Positions 24,421 to 33,669 of a stretch of 64,000 nucleotides of DNA are shown in pieces. Within the stretch, counting starts at the first letter, position 1. Every line of letters starts with the position of its first letter. The translations under genes were made by a program, and so were the position numbers. This stretch comes from an uncultured Oscillospiraceae bacterium (GTDB taxonomy: Bacteria; Bacillota; Clostridia; Oscillospirales; Acutalibacteraceae). The notes under the pieces were generated by a model that worked only from the letters and a program-made list of their open reading frames with translations, was not told the DNA's origin and made no database searches. The stretch spans positions 1 to 64,000 of the forward strand of contig URQB01000006.1 of assembly GCA_900549825.1 (NCBI GenBank). Reading direction: 5' to 3'.

Positions 24421-25374
24421 TTACGCCTCCAAAACCGCTTTGATATTGCTGAGCAGTTCTTCCTTGGCGTGCTCCAGCGGCCCTTCCAGCTGGCAGCCCG
24501 CCGCGCGCGGATGGCCACCGCCGCCCATGCGCCTGCAAAGCTCGGCCGCATCAACGGGCCGGTGAGTACGTATAGAAGCCTTAAACGTGCCGTCCACCTT
24601 TTCACGCAGCATCGCGCCGACGAGCACCCCCTCGATCTGGCGCGGTAGAGAAGCGATCGGGTCGCACTCGCTTTCATCGGAGCCGCTCAGGCGGTACATC
24701 TCCTGCGTGACCATAACAAGAGCCGCGCGGCCGCCGTAATAGGTTTCGAGGGAATCCAGGGCAAGCCGCTCCAGCGCGGCGTAGGTGCGTGTTTTCGTCT
24801 CAAACATCACCTGGTTGATGATGGAGGCGTCCGCACCGCAATCGATCATATCGGCCGCGATCCGGTGTGTGCGCGCCGTTGCATTGGAATAGCGGAAGCA
24901 GCCGGTATCCGTGGAAAGGCCTGTATAGATACAGTCCGCGATCTGCGCATCGATTTCCACCTGAAGCGCCCTGAGCACCTCAAAGATCACCTCGCAGGCC
25001 GCGCCTGCGGATGCGTCGAGAAGCGTGTGCGCCGCATAGAGCGTGTTCGAGCCGTGGTGGTCAATACACAGCCCGACATGCTCCGCATAGCGTGCTTCCA
25101 TTTCCTTGCCGAGCAGCTTCGGGTCTGCCACATCCACGGCGACGATAAAACGGGGGGTAAATTCTTCCCGCTTGACCTCCCGCCAGAGGTAGCTGTATTT
25201 GCCGGGGATCTCGTCGGCGCATTCCACGCGCGCGTGTTTGCCGCACTTTTGCAGCCCGCGGCACAGCGCGAAGCCGCAGCCAAGCGTATCCCCGTCCGGA
25301 TGGCCGTGGGTGAGGATGAGGAGATCGTCCTGACCTTCCAGCAGCCGGGCGGCCGCCTTTCCATCAATTCGCAT
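24421..25374 (-). CDS. nrnA: DHH-DHHA1 phosphoesterase NrnA (oligoribonuclease / pAp phosphatase)
   Basis: 317 aa. DHH-family motifs: THGHPDGDTLGCG (residues 22-34), VDVAD (about 79), the CIDHHGSN triad (about 107) and the DHHA1 signature RMGGGGHPRAAGC near the C-terminus (about 285-298). NrnA degrades nanoRNAs and dephosphorylates pAp. It overlaps the rbfA stop by 11 bp. Confidence 0.93.
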   Translation of the reverse strand: MRIDGKAAARLLEGQDDLLILTHGHPDGDTLGCGFALCRGLQKCGKHARVECADEIPGKYSYLWREVKREEFTPRFIVAVDVADPKLLGKEMEARYAEHVGLCIDHHGSNTLYAAHTLLDASAGAACEVIFEVLRALQVEIDAQIADCIYTGLSTDTGCFRYSNATARTHRIAADMIDCGADASIINQVMFETKTRTYAALERLALDSLETYYGGRAALVMVTQEMYRLSGSDESECDPIASLPRQIEGVLVGAMLREKVDGTFKASIRTHRPVDAAELCRRMGGGGHPRAAGCQLEGPLEHAKEELLSNIKAVLEA

Positions 25375-25723
25375 CCTCTTCCTCCTTTACCAGGGTCTCG
25401 ATCTTTTTTGTTATTTCCATACCATGTGCAATGGAGTCATCCGCAATGAATTTCAGTTCCGGCGTTTTGCGCAGGTGCAGGCGGCTGCCCACCTCGCGGC
25501 GGACATAGCCTGTTGCGCTCGTCAGGCCCCTGACGGCAAGCTTCGCCGTCTCCAGGCCCTCCATCGCGCTGACATACACCTTGGCAAAAGAAAGATCGGA
25601 GCTGACCTCCACGCGCACGACCGTCAGCATCCCCTGAATGCGGGGATCCTTGAGCTCGCGCATGATTGCGATGATTTCCCGCTTGATATCTTCCGATACG
25701 CGGTCAATTCGGTATCCTGCCAT
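25364..25723 (-). CDS. rbfA: 30S ribosome-binding factor RbfA
   Basis: 119 aa from ATG 25723 (MAGYRIDRVSEDIKREI), ribosome site AAGGA. A KH-like fold with DPRIQGMLTVVRVEVSSDLSFAKVYVS and HLRKTPELKF is typical. RbfA helps 16S rRNA 5'-end maturation and cold adaptation. A longer frame upstream (to 25,879) is not supported, because it would run into infB. Confidence 0.95.
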   Translation of the reverse strand: MAGYRIDRVSEDIKREIIAIMRELKDPRIQGMLTVVRVEVSSDLSFAKVYVSAMEGLETAKLAVRGLTSATGYVRREVGSRLHLRKTPELKFIADDSIAHGMEITKKIETLVKEEEDAN

Positions 25724-25794
25724 TTTATATCCTTCCTTCACAAGGCAGAAAAATGCCCCGCCTTGCTTGCGGCCCGCCAACGTGCCGGCCGCCT

Positions 25795-28185
25795 TTAGTC
25801 TCTGTATTCTTCCAGAATGAAGGCTTCCAGAATGTCGCCTTCCCGGATATCGTTGAATTTTGTAAGGCCGATGCCGCATTCGTAGCCCTGGGCAACCTCC
25901 TTGACGTCATCTTTGAAGCGGCGAAGGGAAGCGATCTCATCCTCCGCCACGACGATGCCGTCACGCACAACGCGGATTTTTGCGTTGCGCTGAACCTTGC
26001 CGTCGGTGATATAGCTGCCTGCAATCCGGCCCACGCTGGAGATATTGATCGTGCTGCGCACTTCTGCGCGGCCAAGCTCCACCTCGCGGATCTTTGGCGC
26101 AAGCATGCCCTTGATGGCATGCTCCACATCCTCGATGCAGTCATAAATAATGCGGTACATGCGCATCTCCACGCCGTCGCGCTCCGCCTGGCTCGCCGCC
26201 ACCGGGTCAGGACGGACGTTGAAGCCAACAATGATCGCGTTGGACGCATGAGCGAGCATCACGTCGGATTCGCTGACCGCACCCACGCCGCCGTGGATGA
26301 CGCGCACGCGAACCTCCTCGTTGGAGAGCTTCTCAAGGCTCTGCTTGACCGCCTCCACGCTGCCCTGCACATCCGCCTTGATGATAATATTGAGATCCTT
26401 CATCTGGCCGTCCTGAAGGGATGCGAAGAGATTGTCGAGGGTTACCTTCTGGACTGCGTTGAACTGCTCCTCCTTCGCCTGCTGCTTGCGCTGATCGACC
26501 AGTGTCCGGGCCAGCCGCTCATCGGAAACCGCGTCGAACGCATCGCCTGCCTGCGGCGCTTCCGCAAGGCCCATGATCTCTACCGGCACGGACGGGCCAG
26601 CTTCTTCCACCTTATGGCCGCGGTCATCCGTCATCACGCGCACACGGCCGACTGCCGTGCCCGCCACAATGATATCGCCGGAATGGAGTGTACCGTTCTG
26701 AACGAGCAAGGTAGCGATCGGGCCGCGGCCCTTGTCGAGGCGCGCTTCGATCACGATGCCCTTCGCCGCGCGGTTGGGGTTGGCCTTGAGCTCCTTCATC
26801 TCCGCAACGAGCAGGATGGCCTCCAGCAGCTTATCGATATTCTGATGCGCCTTGGCGGAAACCGGGACGCAGATCGTATCGCCGCCCCACTCCTCCGGGA
26901 CAAGCTCATACTCCGTCAGCTGCTGCATGACGCGCTCCGGGTTTGCGCCGGGGCGGTCCATCTTATTGATTGCAACAATGATCGAGACGTTAGCCGCCTT
27001 CGCATGGTTGATGGCTTCTACTGTCTGCGGCATGATACCGTCATCCGCCGCGACAACCAGGACGGCGATATCCGTTGCCTGTGCGCCGCGGGCACGCATC
27101 GCGGTGAAGGCCGCGTGGCCAGGTGTATCCAGAAAGGTGATATCCTGCCCGTCGATGGAGACGCGATACGCGCCGATATGCTGCGTGATACCGCCCGCTT
27201 CACCTTCCGTCACGGAGGTATGGCGGATCGCGTCGAGCAGGGAGGTCTTGCCGTGGTCGACGTGCCCCATCACCACCACGACCGGGTCGCGCGGCAGAAG
27301 GTCCTTATCGTCGTCTTCACTGTCGTCAATAATCCGGTCCTCGATGGTCACGACGACTTCCTTTTCCACCTTTACGCCCAGCTCAAAGGCTACGATTTCG
27401 GCCGTATCATAATCGATGATCTCGTTGACCGTGGCCATCACGCCGAGCGTCATCAGTTTTTTGATAACCTCCGCGGCGGTACGCTTCATCATGGCGGCAA
27501 GATCGCCCACGGAAATCTCATCCGGCACCTTGATGACAAGCTGCGGCTTCTTCGCGCGCTCCGCGGCGATGCGCTTGAGGCGCTCCGCCTCTGACTCCCT
27601 GCGCGGAGAGCGCATGCCCTGGCGGCGATACTGCTGGGAGCGCTGCTTCAATTTCTGCTTGTGGACGCTCTGATCGCCCGCGCCGCGCGTATTGGTCGGC
27701 GCGATTTTTTCATAGCGCTCATTGTACTTATCCAGCTCCACCTGCGCAGTGCGGGTATTGACCGTGCGCGCCGCGCCCTTGGTGCGGGATTGCGCCGGGC
27801 GTTGAGGCTGCTGCTTCTGATTTTCCTGCCTTCTCTGCGCCGGAGCGTTCTGCTGCGGCTTTTGGCCCTGCTTGGCGCCCGGCTGCTGCGCGCTCTTTTC
27901 CTGCTTCTGCGCTGGCGCTTTTTTCGCGGGAGGTGCCGCCTTCTCCGCCTGCTTCGCGGGCCGCTCTGCCTGTGCAGGTTTGCCCATCGCAAAGTATGCG
28001 TCAAAGCTCTCCACCTCATTCTGCTGGGTAAAGGTTTCAAAAATAACGTCGAGCTCCCTCTCCTCAAGCGCCGTCATATGCTTTTTGGGCTCCTCGAAGT
28101 ATTCTCCCAGCAGGTCGATCACCGCCTTGCTCGGCTTGTCGAAATCCTTTGCCACCTCGTGGACTCTGTATTTATTCATCATCAT
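25795..28185 (-). CDS. infB: Translation initiation factor IF-2
   Basis: About 796 aa. An IF2 N-terminal domain (NKYRVHEVAKDFDKPSKAVIDLL) is followed by a long low-complexity Ala/Pro/Gln/Lys linker (about residues 75-150). The GTPase domain has VVVMGHVDHGKTSLLD (G1), GITQHIG (G2), DTPGH (G3) and NKMD (G4), then the C1/C2 domains binding fMet-tRNA. Four near ATGs compete (28,191, 28,185, 28,182, 28,179). The GGAGG at 28,195-28,199 fits 28,185 best (nine bases). The 5' end overlaps ylxQ. Confidence 0.96.
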   Translation of the reverse strand: MMMNKYRVHEVAKDFDKPSKAVIDLLGEYFEEPKKHMTALEERELDVIFETFTQQNEVESFDAYFAMGKPAQAERPAKQAEKAAPPAKKAPAQKQEKSAQQPGAKQGQKPQQNAPAQRRQENQKQQPQRPAQSRTKGAARTVNTRTAQVELDKYNERYEKIAPTNTRGAGDQSVHKQKLKQRSQQYRRQGMRSPRRESEAERLKRIAAERAKKPQLVIKVPDEISVGDLAAMMKRTAAEVIKKLMTLGVMATVNEIIDYDTAEIVAFELGVKVEKEVVVTIEDRIIDDSEDDDKDLLPRDPVVVVMGHVDHGKTSLLDAIRHTSVTEGEAGGITQHIGAYRVSIDGQDITFLDTPGHAAFTAMRARGAQATDIAVLVVAADDGIMPQTVEAINHAKAANVSIIVAINKMDRPGANPERVMQQLTEYELVPEEWGGDTICVPVSAKAHQNIDKLLEAILLVAEMKELKANPNRAAKGIVIEARLDKGRGPIATLLVQNGTLHSGDIIVAGTAVGRVRVMTDDRGHKVEEAGPSVPVEIMGLAEAPQAGDAFDAVSDERLARTLVDQRKQQAKEEQFNAVQKVTLDNLFASLQDGQMKDLNIIIKADVQGSVEAVKQSLEKLSNEEVRVRVIHGGVGAVSESDVMLAHASNAIIVGFNVRPDPVAASQAERDGVEMRMYRIIYDCIEDVEHAIKGMLAPKIREVELGRAEVRSTINISSVGRIAGSYITDGKVQRNAKIRVVRDGIVVAEDEIASLRRFKDDVKEVAQGYECGIGLTKFNDIREGDILEAFILEEYRD

Positions 28186-28495
28186 ACGCATTATCCTCCC
28201 CTGTCAGCAGCTTCTCTGCAAAGCCGTCGTCATCCACCGTGAGGACTCCCGTCCTTGCGCCGATCGCGCGGTGGAACTGTTCCATTGTATACCGGACGCG
28301 CCTGAGCGGGATGTTTGTTTCGCCCTGCGTCATACGGGTAAATTCCCGTTCCAGCCGTTCGGATGCGTCCGCACTGATGAGGCATAACCGGGCCTTTCCC
28401 GCGAGGACGGCGCCCTTTGCGGCATCGTGCCCAAGGCTTAAGCGGCCCGCCCTTCTGGCGATCCCCAGGAGCCCCAGCGCTTTGTCATCCATCAT
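28172..28495 (-). CDS. ylxQ: L7Ae/L30e-family RNA-binding protein YlxQ
   Basis: About 107 aa. The start at 28495 or 28492 lies after GGAGGA (28,506-28,501). The L7Ae fold shows in KALGLLGIARRAGRLSLGHDAAKGAV and AGKARLCLISADASE. YlxQ-type proteins bind kink-turn RNAs such as RNase P RNA. Stands between ylxR and infB as in Bacillus. Confidence 0.88.
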   Translation of the reverse strand: MMDDKALGLLGIARRAGRLSLGHDAAKGAVLAGKARLCLISADASERLEREFTRMTQGETNIPLRRVRYTMEQFHRAIGARTGVLTVDDDGFAEKLLTGEDNAYDDE

Positions 28496-28594
28496 ACACA
28501 TCCTCCTGGAAGTTTTGGGCGATCCGGCGAAGCCGGATTCCGTCCATCCTTCTCAGACGGAAAGCGCCAAACCTCAAATTGAAAATGAACCTTT

Positions 28595-28861
28595 TCAACT
28601 GCGCCTCATCTCCTCCTCCATGCGGTCATAGACCTCGTCCGGTATTTTGCACTGGAAGGCGCGCTCCAGCTGCTTTTTCTTGCGGGCCTTCGCAAGGCAT
28701 TCGGGATCAGGGCACACATACGCGCCGCGGCCGGGCTTACGCGAGGTCAGATCCAGCGAAATCTCGCCCTCCGGGCTGCGCACGACCCGCACAAGCTCCT
28801 TTTTGGGTTTCATTTCACAGCAGCCGACACACTTGCGCAGCGGTATCTTTTTCTTCTGCAT
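28595..28861 (-). CDS. ylxR: YlxR/RnpM RNase P modulator
   Basis: 88 aa. Contains the YlxR signature: PLRKCVGCCEMKPKKELVRVVR, then GRGAYVCPDPECLAKARKKKQLERAF. Members bind RNA and modulate RNase P in B. subtilis. Two Cys pairs are visible. It lies between nusA and ylxQ, the canonical place. Confidence 0.93.
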   Translation of the reverse strand: MQKKKIPLRKCVGCCEMKPKKELVRVVRSPEGEISLDLTSRKPGRGAYVCPDPECLAKARKKKQLERAFQCKIPDEVYDRMEEEMRRS

Positions 28862-28899
28862 TTCCCATCCCCCTTTTCGCCTGATGCAAAAGCCCTCAA

Positions 28900-29982
28900 T
28901 CAGGCTTCTTCTGCCTCTTCCCGCTCCGCCTTCGGCTCATAAAAACCACTTTCAGGCTTGATATCAATCTTCCAGCCGGTCAGCTTCGCCGCCAGGCGGG
29001 CGTTCTGCCCCTTATTGCCGATGGCGAGGGAAAGCTGTGTATCCGGCACGGTCACGTGGCAGGAGTTTGCCGCGCCGTCTTCTATCTCTACGCTGAGCAC
29101 CTCCGCGGGGGCCAGGGCCGCCGCAATAAACTCCGCGGGATTTTCGCTGTATTTGACGATATCGATCTTCTCCCCGCCGAGCAGATCCACCACCTTGCCG
29201 ACGCGTGCGCCGCGCGGGCCAATGCAGGCGCCCACGGCGTCGACATTCGGGTCGCGGCTGTCGACCGCAAGCTTCGTGCGGGAGCCGGCCTCGCGGGATA
29301 CCGCCTTAATCTCCACCGTTCCGTCGTAGATTTCCGGCACTTCCGTCTCAAACAGGCGCTTGACCAGCCCCGGATGCGTGCGGGAGATGATCGCCTTCGG
29401 GCCGCCCTTTTCGCTCTCGCGCACGTCTACGATGTACACCTTAATCAGGTCGCCCTCCGTAATCGTCTCTCCGGGCACCTGCTCGCCCTTGGGGAGCACC
29501 GCTTCGGCGCGGCCGATCTCCAGCGTCGCATTGCCGGAAACAGGGTCGACGCGGGTAACCTTGGCGGTGGTGATTTCCTGCTGGCGGCTCTGGAATTCCT
29601 GCATGACCTGGCCGCGCTCCGCCTCGCGGATCCCCTGACGGATCACATGCTTGACCGTCTGCGCGGCGATCCGGCCGAATTGCTTAGGCTCCAGCGGGAT
29701 TTCCACAATATCGCCGGGCAGGGCATTGGCCTTATATTTCTGCGCCTCTTCTGTGAGGATATCCGTGTCGGGATCGGAAATCTCGTTGACCACCGTCTTG
29801 TGCAGGAAAACATTCAGCTCGCTTTCCTCCGGCTTGATTTCGCAGCAGACAACGTCTTTATCATGGTAATTTTTGCGCACTGCCACGATAATGGCGGTCT
29901 GGATTTTTTCATAGAGCAGCTCCGCCGGAACCCCCTTCTCCTTCTCCAGGACCTTGACCGCCTCAAAAAACTCGGTATTCAT
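28900..29982 (-). CDS. nusA: Transcription termination/antitermination factor NusA
   Basis: 360 aa from ATG 29982 (MNTEFFEAVKVLEKEKGVP). The RNAP-binding N-terminal domain is followed by an S1 domain (around 135-200), KH1 (SRDPNVDAVGACIGPRGARV) and KH2 (QLSLAIGNKGQNARLAAKLTGWKIDI). There is no C-terminal acidic repeat, as normal outside proteobacteria. An upstream in-frame ATG at 30,003 lies inside the probable ribosome site. Confidence 0.96.
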   Translation of the reverse strand: MNTEFFEAVKVLEKEKGVPAELLYEKIQTAIIVAVRKNYHDKDVVCCEIKPEESELNVFLHKTVVNEISDPDTDILTEEAQKYKANALPGDIVEIPLEPKQFGRIAAQTVKHVIRQGIREAERGQVMQEFQSRQQEITTAKVTRVDPVSGNATLEIGRAEAVLPKGEQVPGETITEGDLIKVYIVDVRESEKGGPKAIISRTHPGLVKRLFETEVPEIYDGTVEIKAVSREAGSRTKLAVDSRDPNVDAVGACIGPRGARVGKVVDLLGGEKIDIVKYSENPAEFIAAALAPAEVLSVEIEDGAANSCHVTVPDTQLSLAIGNKGQNARLAAKLTGWKIDIKPESGFYEPKAEREEAEEA

Positions 29983-30021
29983 TTTGTGACCATTCCTTTC
30001 CATATCAAAGCTGCTTTTGGT

Positions 30022-30504
30022 TTAAAACGCATCCGCATCGTCCAACCGGATCCAGGATGTTTCTTTTCTCTGCACCTGCAGCTGTCTGCCATCCTCCAGC
30101 AGCAGCGTGACCATTCCGTCCTCATAGGAAGCAAGCTCGCCCGCAAAATCGCGCACATTGTCCACTGGGCGGATCAGGCGCACCTTGATCCGCGCGCCCA
30201 ACAGCGCCTGAAAATGCGCATCCCGTGTCAGCTCCCGCTCCAGACCGGGCGACGAAACCTCCAAATAATAGTTTTGCTCAATCGGGTCCGTTTCATCCAG
30301 CGGGCCGTCCAGCGCATGGCTCATCGCCACGCAGTCGTCCACGCTTACGCCGCCCTCCTTATCCACAAAAATGCGCAGATACCAGGAGGCGCCCTCCTTA
30401 ACGAAGCGGATATCCCAAAGCGTAAGCCCCAGCTGCTGTGCGATCGGTTCCGCAAGCGCCCATACGGCAGCCACAGTATTGCCGCCCTTGCCCTTCGATG
30501 CCAA
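30022..30504 (-). CDS. rimP: Ribosome maturation factor RimP
   Basis: 160 aa. LGLTLWDIRFVKEGASWYLRIFVDKEGGVSVDDC and LDETDPIEQNYYLEVSSPGLERELTRDAHF are the RimP hallmarks; an SH3-like C-terminal domain follows. Needed for 30S assembly. First gene of the rimP-nusA-ylxR-ylxQ-infB-rbfA-nrnA-truB-ribF operon. Confidence 0.95.
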   Translation of the reverse strand: MASKGKGGNTVAAVWALAEPIAQQLGLTLWDIRFVKEGASWYLRIFVDKEGGVSVDDCVAMSHALDGPLDETDPIEQNYYLEVSSPGLERELTRDAHFQALLGARIKVRLIRPVDNVRDFAGELASYEDGMVTLLLEDGRQLQVQRKETSWIRLDDADAF

Positions 30505-30650
30505 AAAGATTCCTCATTTCCCGCAAAAATTCCCGCGGTCGTTTCGAGCCGTGCGGCGGCCAAAACAGCGGGTACATTACAAAATGGCTGAGACAAGCAG
30601 AAAGAGCGGGTTGCCCCACTCTTTCATACTAGTCATCCTCTTTAGGCTTT

Positions 30651-30679
30651 AGTTTACCACATTGCAAATAAAATAGCAA
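30651..30679 (-). promoter_or_regulatory. Promoter of the rimP-nusA-infB operon
   Basis: Minus-strand TTGCTA (30,679-30,674), 17-bp spacer, TAAACT (30,656-30,651). It is followed in the ~140-nt leader by a hairpin AAAGAG-GGG / CCC-CTCTTT (30,601-30,624) that could be an autoregulatory or processing element. Confidence 0.6.
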
Positions 30680-30748
30680 GTAAAATTTAAAAATTCCCGC
30701 GATATTACGCCTTATTTGGCATTCAGCCGTTTTAAGCAGCACCCATTC

Positions 30749-31798
30749 CTATTTTTGTGCCGCAACCGTCAGCGCCATCTCCGCTTCGCTCATGATGTGA
30801 TCCGTCATGACGAGTCCGCCGCCATCCGGGAAGGAGGCCATCACGCCATCGTAATCTACCGTTGTAAACAGCGCCGACCCGGTCAGGGCCAGCCGCCACT
30901 TCACCGTGGGATAAATCATCTTGGCTCGGCTGTTGGTCGAGACTGTTACGGAAGGCTTCAGCGTTTTCAAAAACTTCCATGAGGAGGAAAACACGTAGCC
31001 GTGGTGCCCGATTTTCAGCAGATCAATCTTGCCGATCTCCGGTGCAAGGCGCGTCTCATCCCCGCTGAGGTTGTTCAGGTCGCCCGTCAAAAGCGCTCTG
31101 GTGCCATCCTTTTCGAGCAGCGTCAGCACGGAATTATCGTTTTCATCGATCCCCTGATGCACTGTGTCAAGCTCCGTATTCAGAAACCGGACGGTAAAAT
31201 CCCCGAGTTGGAAGGCCTTTTCCGGGAGGTCCGAAACAATTTCAACATTGCGCGCGTTCAGCGCCTCCACCATCTGGTCATAGACCTCCTGATTGTCCCA
31301 TCTGCGCTTTTCCACATTGCGGATATTGTCCGGACGGTATGGTTTGAGATACGCCCGCTTCACCGTCACATCCGGGTCGGCAATCACCGTGTCGAAGCCG
31401 CCCATATGGTCGGAATGGGCGTGTGTTGCCAGCACGAAATCGAGCGTCACCTTGCCGTCTTCATCCGCCGCGTGATCCTTCAGGTATTGCAGAACCACCT
31501 GCTCATAGCCTGTGTAAGCAAGATTGGGGCGGTCTTGCGGATAATCGCTGTCCTCGCCTGCGTCCACGAGCGCAAAATGGCCGTTTGACTCGATGAGGAT
31601 CGCATCCGACGAGCCGGTATTCAGGAAATGAATGCGGTCGGCGCCCTCCCGCTGTGCAAAATTTTCCGCTCGAATGGAGACTTTCTGCGTATTTCTGCGC
31701 AGCAGCAGGGCATTCCCGGCAAAAAGCACGACGAGCGCGACCGCCAGCACGGCCGCGATGACACAGACGGACACAACGATTTTTTTTTTGATTGTCAT
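30749..31798 (-). CDS. Membrane-anchored or secreted metallo-beta-lactamase-fold hydrolase (ComEC C-terminal-like)
   Basis: 349 aa from ATG 31798 (GAGGAAG six bases before). The N-terminal hydrophobic segment (VSVCVIAAVLAVALVVLFAGNALLL, residues 8-32) is a signal anchor. The MBL domain shows LNTGSSDAILIES and DAGEDSD, the metal motif THAHSDHMGG (about 123-132), LLTGDLNN (about 238) and KIGHHGYVFSSS (about 260). This subgroup resembles the nuclease domain of ComEC/Rec2 and free-standing extracellular relatives. Substrate unknown. Monocistronic. Confidence 0.8.
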   Translation of the reverse strand: MTIKKKIVVSVCVIAAVLAVALVVLFAGNALLLRRNTQKVSIRAENFAQREGADRIHFLNTGSSDAILIESNGHFALVDAGEDSDYPQDRPNLAYTGYEQVVLQYLKDHAADEDGKVTLDFVLATHAHSDHMGGFDTVIADPDVTVKRAYLKPYRPDNIRNVEKRRWDNQEVYDQMVEALNARNVEIVSDLPEKAFQLGDFTVRFLNTELDTVHQGIDENDNSVLTLLEKDGTRALLTGDLNNLSGDETRLAPEIGKIDLLKIGHHGYVFSSSWKFLKTLKPSVTVSTNSRAKMIYPTVKWRLALTGSALFTTVDYDGVMASFPDGGGLVMTDHIMSEAEMALTVAAQK

Positions 31799-32148
31799 CG
31801 TTTTCTTCCTCTCTCTATTGATATGGATGCAATCCGCCGCTCTCTCCCGGGAGGATCGCATCCGATTTCCCATCACACCTTCCGTTTTGCTTCCTCCAAA
31901 TTATATGCCGATGTATGATATTATAGTATATCGTATAGAACTGAAACACAAGATAAAACTTGAAATTTTTTGGAGAAATTCCCCGTTTAGCAGCTAGATC
32001 TTGACGAAATACAGGTTGATAGGAAACCGGTAAAAAGGGAGGCCGTTTGATACCGCTGCCATTGCAGGCGCATGATGCAGTGCGGCAATCGGAATGGGCG
32101 CCGCCCGTTTTAGCTCCGGCGGCTGGCTCCATCCGTGCCCCAAAATAT
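31799..32148. other. Intergenic stretch before the MBL-fold gene
   Basis: AT-rich, with TATAAT-like boxes on the minus strand near 31,900-31,930 that probably drive the MBL-fold gene. No gene or structured RNA recognised. Confidence 0.4.
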
Positions 32149-32203
32149 AACGGCAGGAAACATCAAGCATGCATTTGCATGCCCGGCGTTTCCTGCCGTT
32201 TTT
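32149..32203 (-). terminator. Terminator of the gat operon (bidirectional)
   Basis: AACGGCAGGAAAC pairs with GTTTCCTGCCGTT across an inner palindrome (GCATGCATTTGCATGC). T-runs lie on both sides (TTTTT on plus, TTATATTTT on minus). Confidence 0.8.
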
Positions 32204-32238
32204 ACCGGCCGCTGATTTGTCCGGATAATTCTGGTATT

Positions 32239-33669
32239 TTACTCTCCAAGCAGCTCCTTGAGCAGCTTCGTGACCTCCTGCGCCTGCGCTTTGCCGCGCA
32301 GCGCGCGCATCGACTGGCCGATGAGGTACTGGAAGGCCTGCGTCTTGCCTCCCTTATATTCATTGACGGACTTCTCGTTTTCTGCGATCACCTGCTCGAC
32401 CGCCGCGCGGATCGCACCTGTATCTGTCAGCACGCCGAGATTGTTATCCTTGACATACTGCTCCGGATCGACATCTGATTTGAATACCTGCTCAAACACT
32501 TTTTTCGCCGACTGGCGGCTGATCTTGTTCTGCGCGAGCATCACAATGATCTTGCCGAGAGAATCCGGATGGAAGGCCATGTCCTCCGGCAGGGTGCCCG
32601 TGTCGTTTAACAGCTTCATCAGGTCGCCCATGATCCAGTTGGCAGCGTCCTTCGGGCTGCCACAGACCTCTGCCGTGCGCTCAAACAGGCGCACGAAATA
32701 GACGGAGCCCGTGATCATATCCGTATCGTAGGCCGAGAGGCCGAGCTCCTCCATATAGCGTTTCTTTTTCATCTCCGGCAGCTCCGGCAGGGAGGCGCGC
32801 ACGCGCTCCACCTCCTCGTCGCTGATCGAAATCGGCGGGAGATCCGGCTCCGGGAAATATTTATAATCCTGCGCATCCTCTTTGGAGCGCATGGCCGTGC
32901 TTTCGCCCTTGTTGTCATCCCAGCGCCTGGTTTGCTGGACGACCCTCTCCCCGCTCTCCAGCAGGTCGATCTGCCGCCGGGATTCGCTCTCGATGGCGCG
33001 TGCGATCGCGCGGAAGGAGTTCATATTCTTCATCTCGGTGCGCACGCCCAGCTCCTGCGAACCGGCGGGGCGCACGGAGAGGTTGATATCCGCGCGCAGG
33101 GAACCCTCCTGCATCTTACAGTCCGATACGCCAACATACTGGAGCACTGCGCGCAGCTTCTCCAGATACTCGACCGCTTCCTCCGCGGAGCGCAGATCCG
33201 GCTCGCTGACGATCTCCAGCAGCGGCACGCCGCAGCGGTTGTAATCGACGAGCGTGCAATCCTCAAAGGGATCATGGATGAGCTTACCCGCATCCTCCTC
33301 CATGTGGATTTCCTTGATGCGGATTTCCTTCGGCCCGTCCTTGCCCTGCACCTGAACATGCCCCCAGGTGCAGATCGGCAGATAGAGCTGTGAAATCTGG
33401 TACGCCTTCGGCAAGTCGGGATAAAAATAATTCTTGCGGTCAAATTTCGTATAGCGGGTAATATCGCAGCCGAGCGCAAGGCCCGTACGCATTGCATATT
33501 CGACAACGGCGCGGTTTAAAACCGGCAGGGTGCCGGGCATCCCGGCGCACACCGGGCAGACGTGCGTATTCGGCTCGCCGCCGAAGGCCGTTGTGCAGTT
33601 GCAGAAAATCTTCGTTTTGGTGGAAAGCTCCGTATGGACCTCCAGGCCGATGACTACCTCGTATTTCAT
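32239..33669 (-). CDS. gatB: Asp-tRNA(Asn)/Glu-tRNA(Gln) amidotransferase subunit B
   Basis: 476 aa from ATG 33669 (MKYEVVIGLEVHTEL), overlapping the gatA stop (ATGA). Contains the kinase-like cradle (IFCNCTTAFGGEPNTHVCPVCAGMPG, with zinc-binding Cys) and the C-terminal helical/YqeY tRNA-binding part. With GatA and GatC it amidates mischarged Glu-tRNA(Gln) and/or Asp-tRNA(Asn). Confidence 0.97.
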   Translation of the reverse strand: MKYEVVIGLEVHTELSTKTKIFCNCTTAFGGEPNTHVCPVCAGMPGTLPVLNRAVVEYAMRTGLALGCDITRYTKFDRKNYFYPDLPKAYQISQLYLPICTWGHVQVQGKDGPKEIRIKEIHMEEDAGKLIHDPFEDCTLVDYNRCGVPLLEIVSEPDLRSAEEAVEYLEKLRAVLQYVGVSDCKMQEGSLRADINLSVRPAGSQELGVRTEMKNMNSFRAIARAIESESRRQIDLLESGERVVQQTRRWDDNKGESTAMRSKEDAQDYKYFPEPDLPPISISDEEVERVRASLPELPEMKKKRYMEELGLSAYDTDMITGSVYFVRLFERTAEVCGSPKDAANWIMGDLMKLLNDTGTLPEDMAFHPDSLGKIIVMLAQNKISRQSAKKVFEQVFKSDVDPEQYVKDNNLGVLTDTGAIRAAVEQVIAENEKSVNEYKGGKTQAFQYLIGQSMRALRGKAQAQEVTKLLKELLGE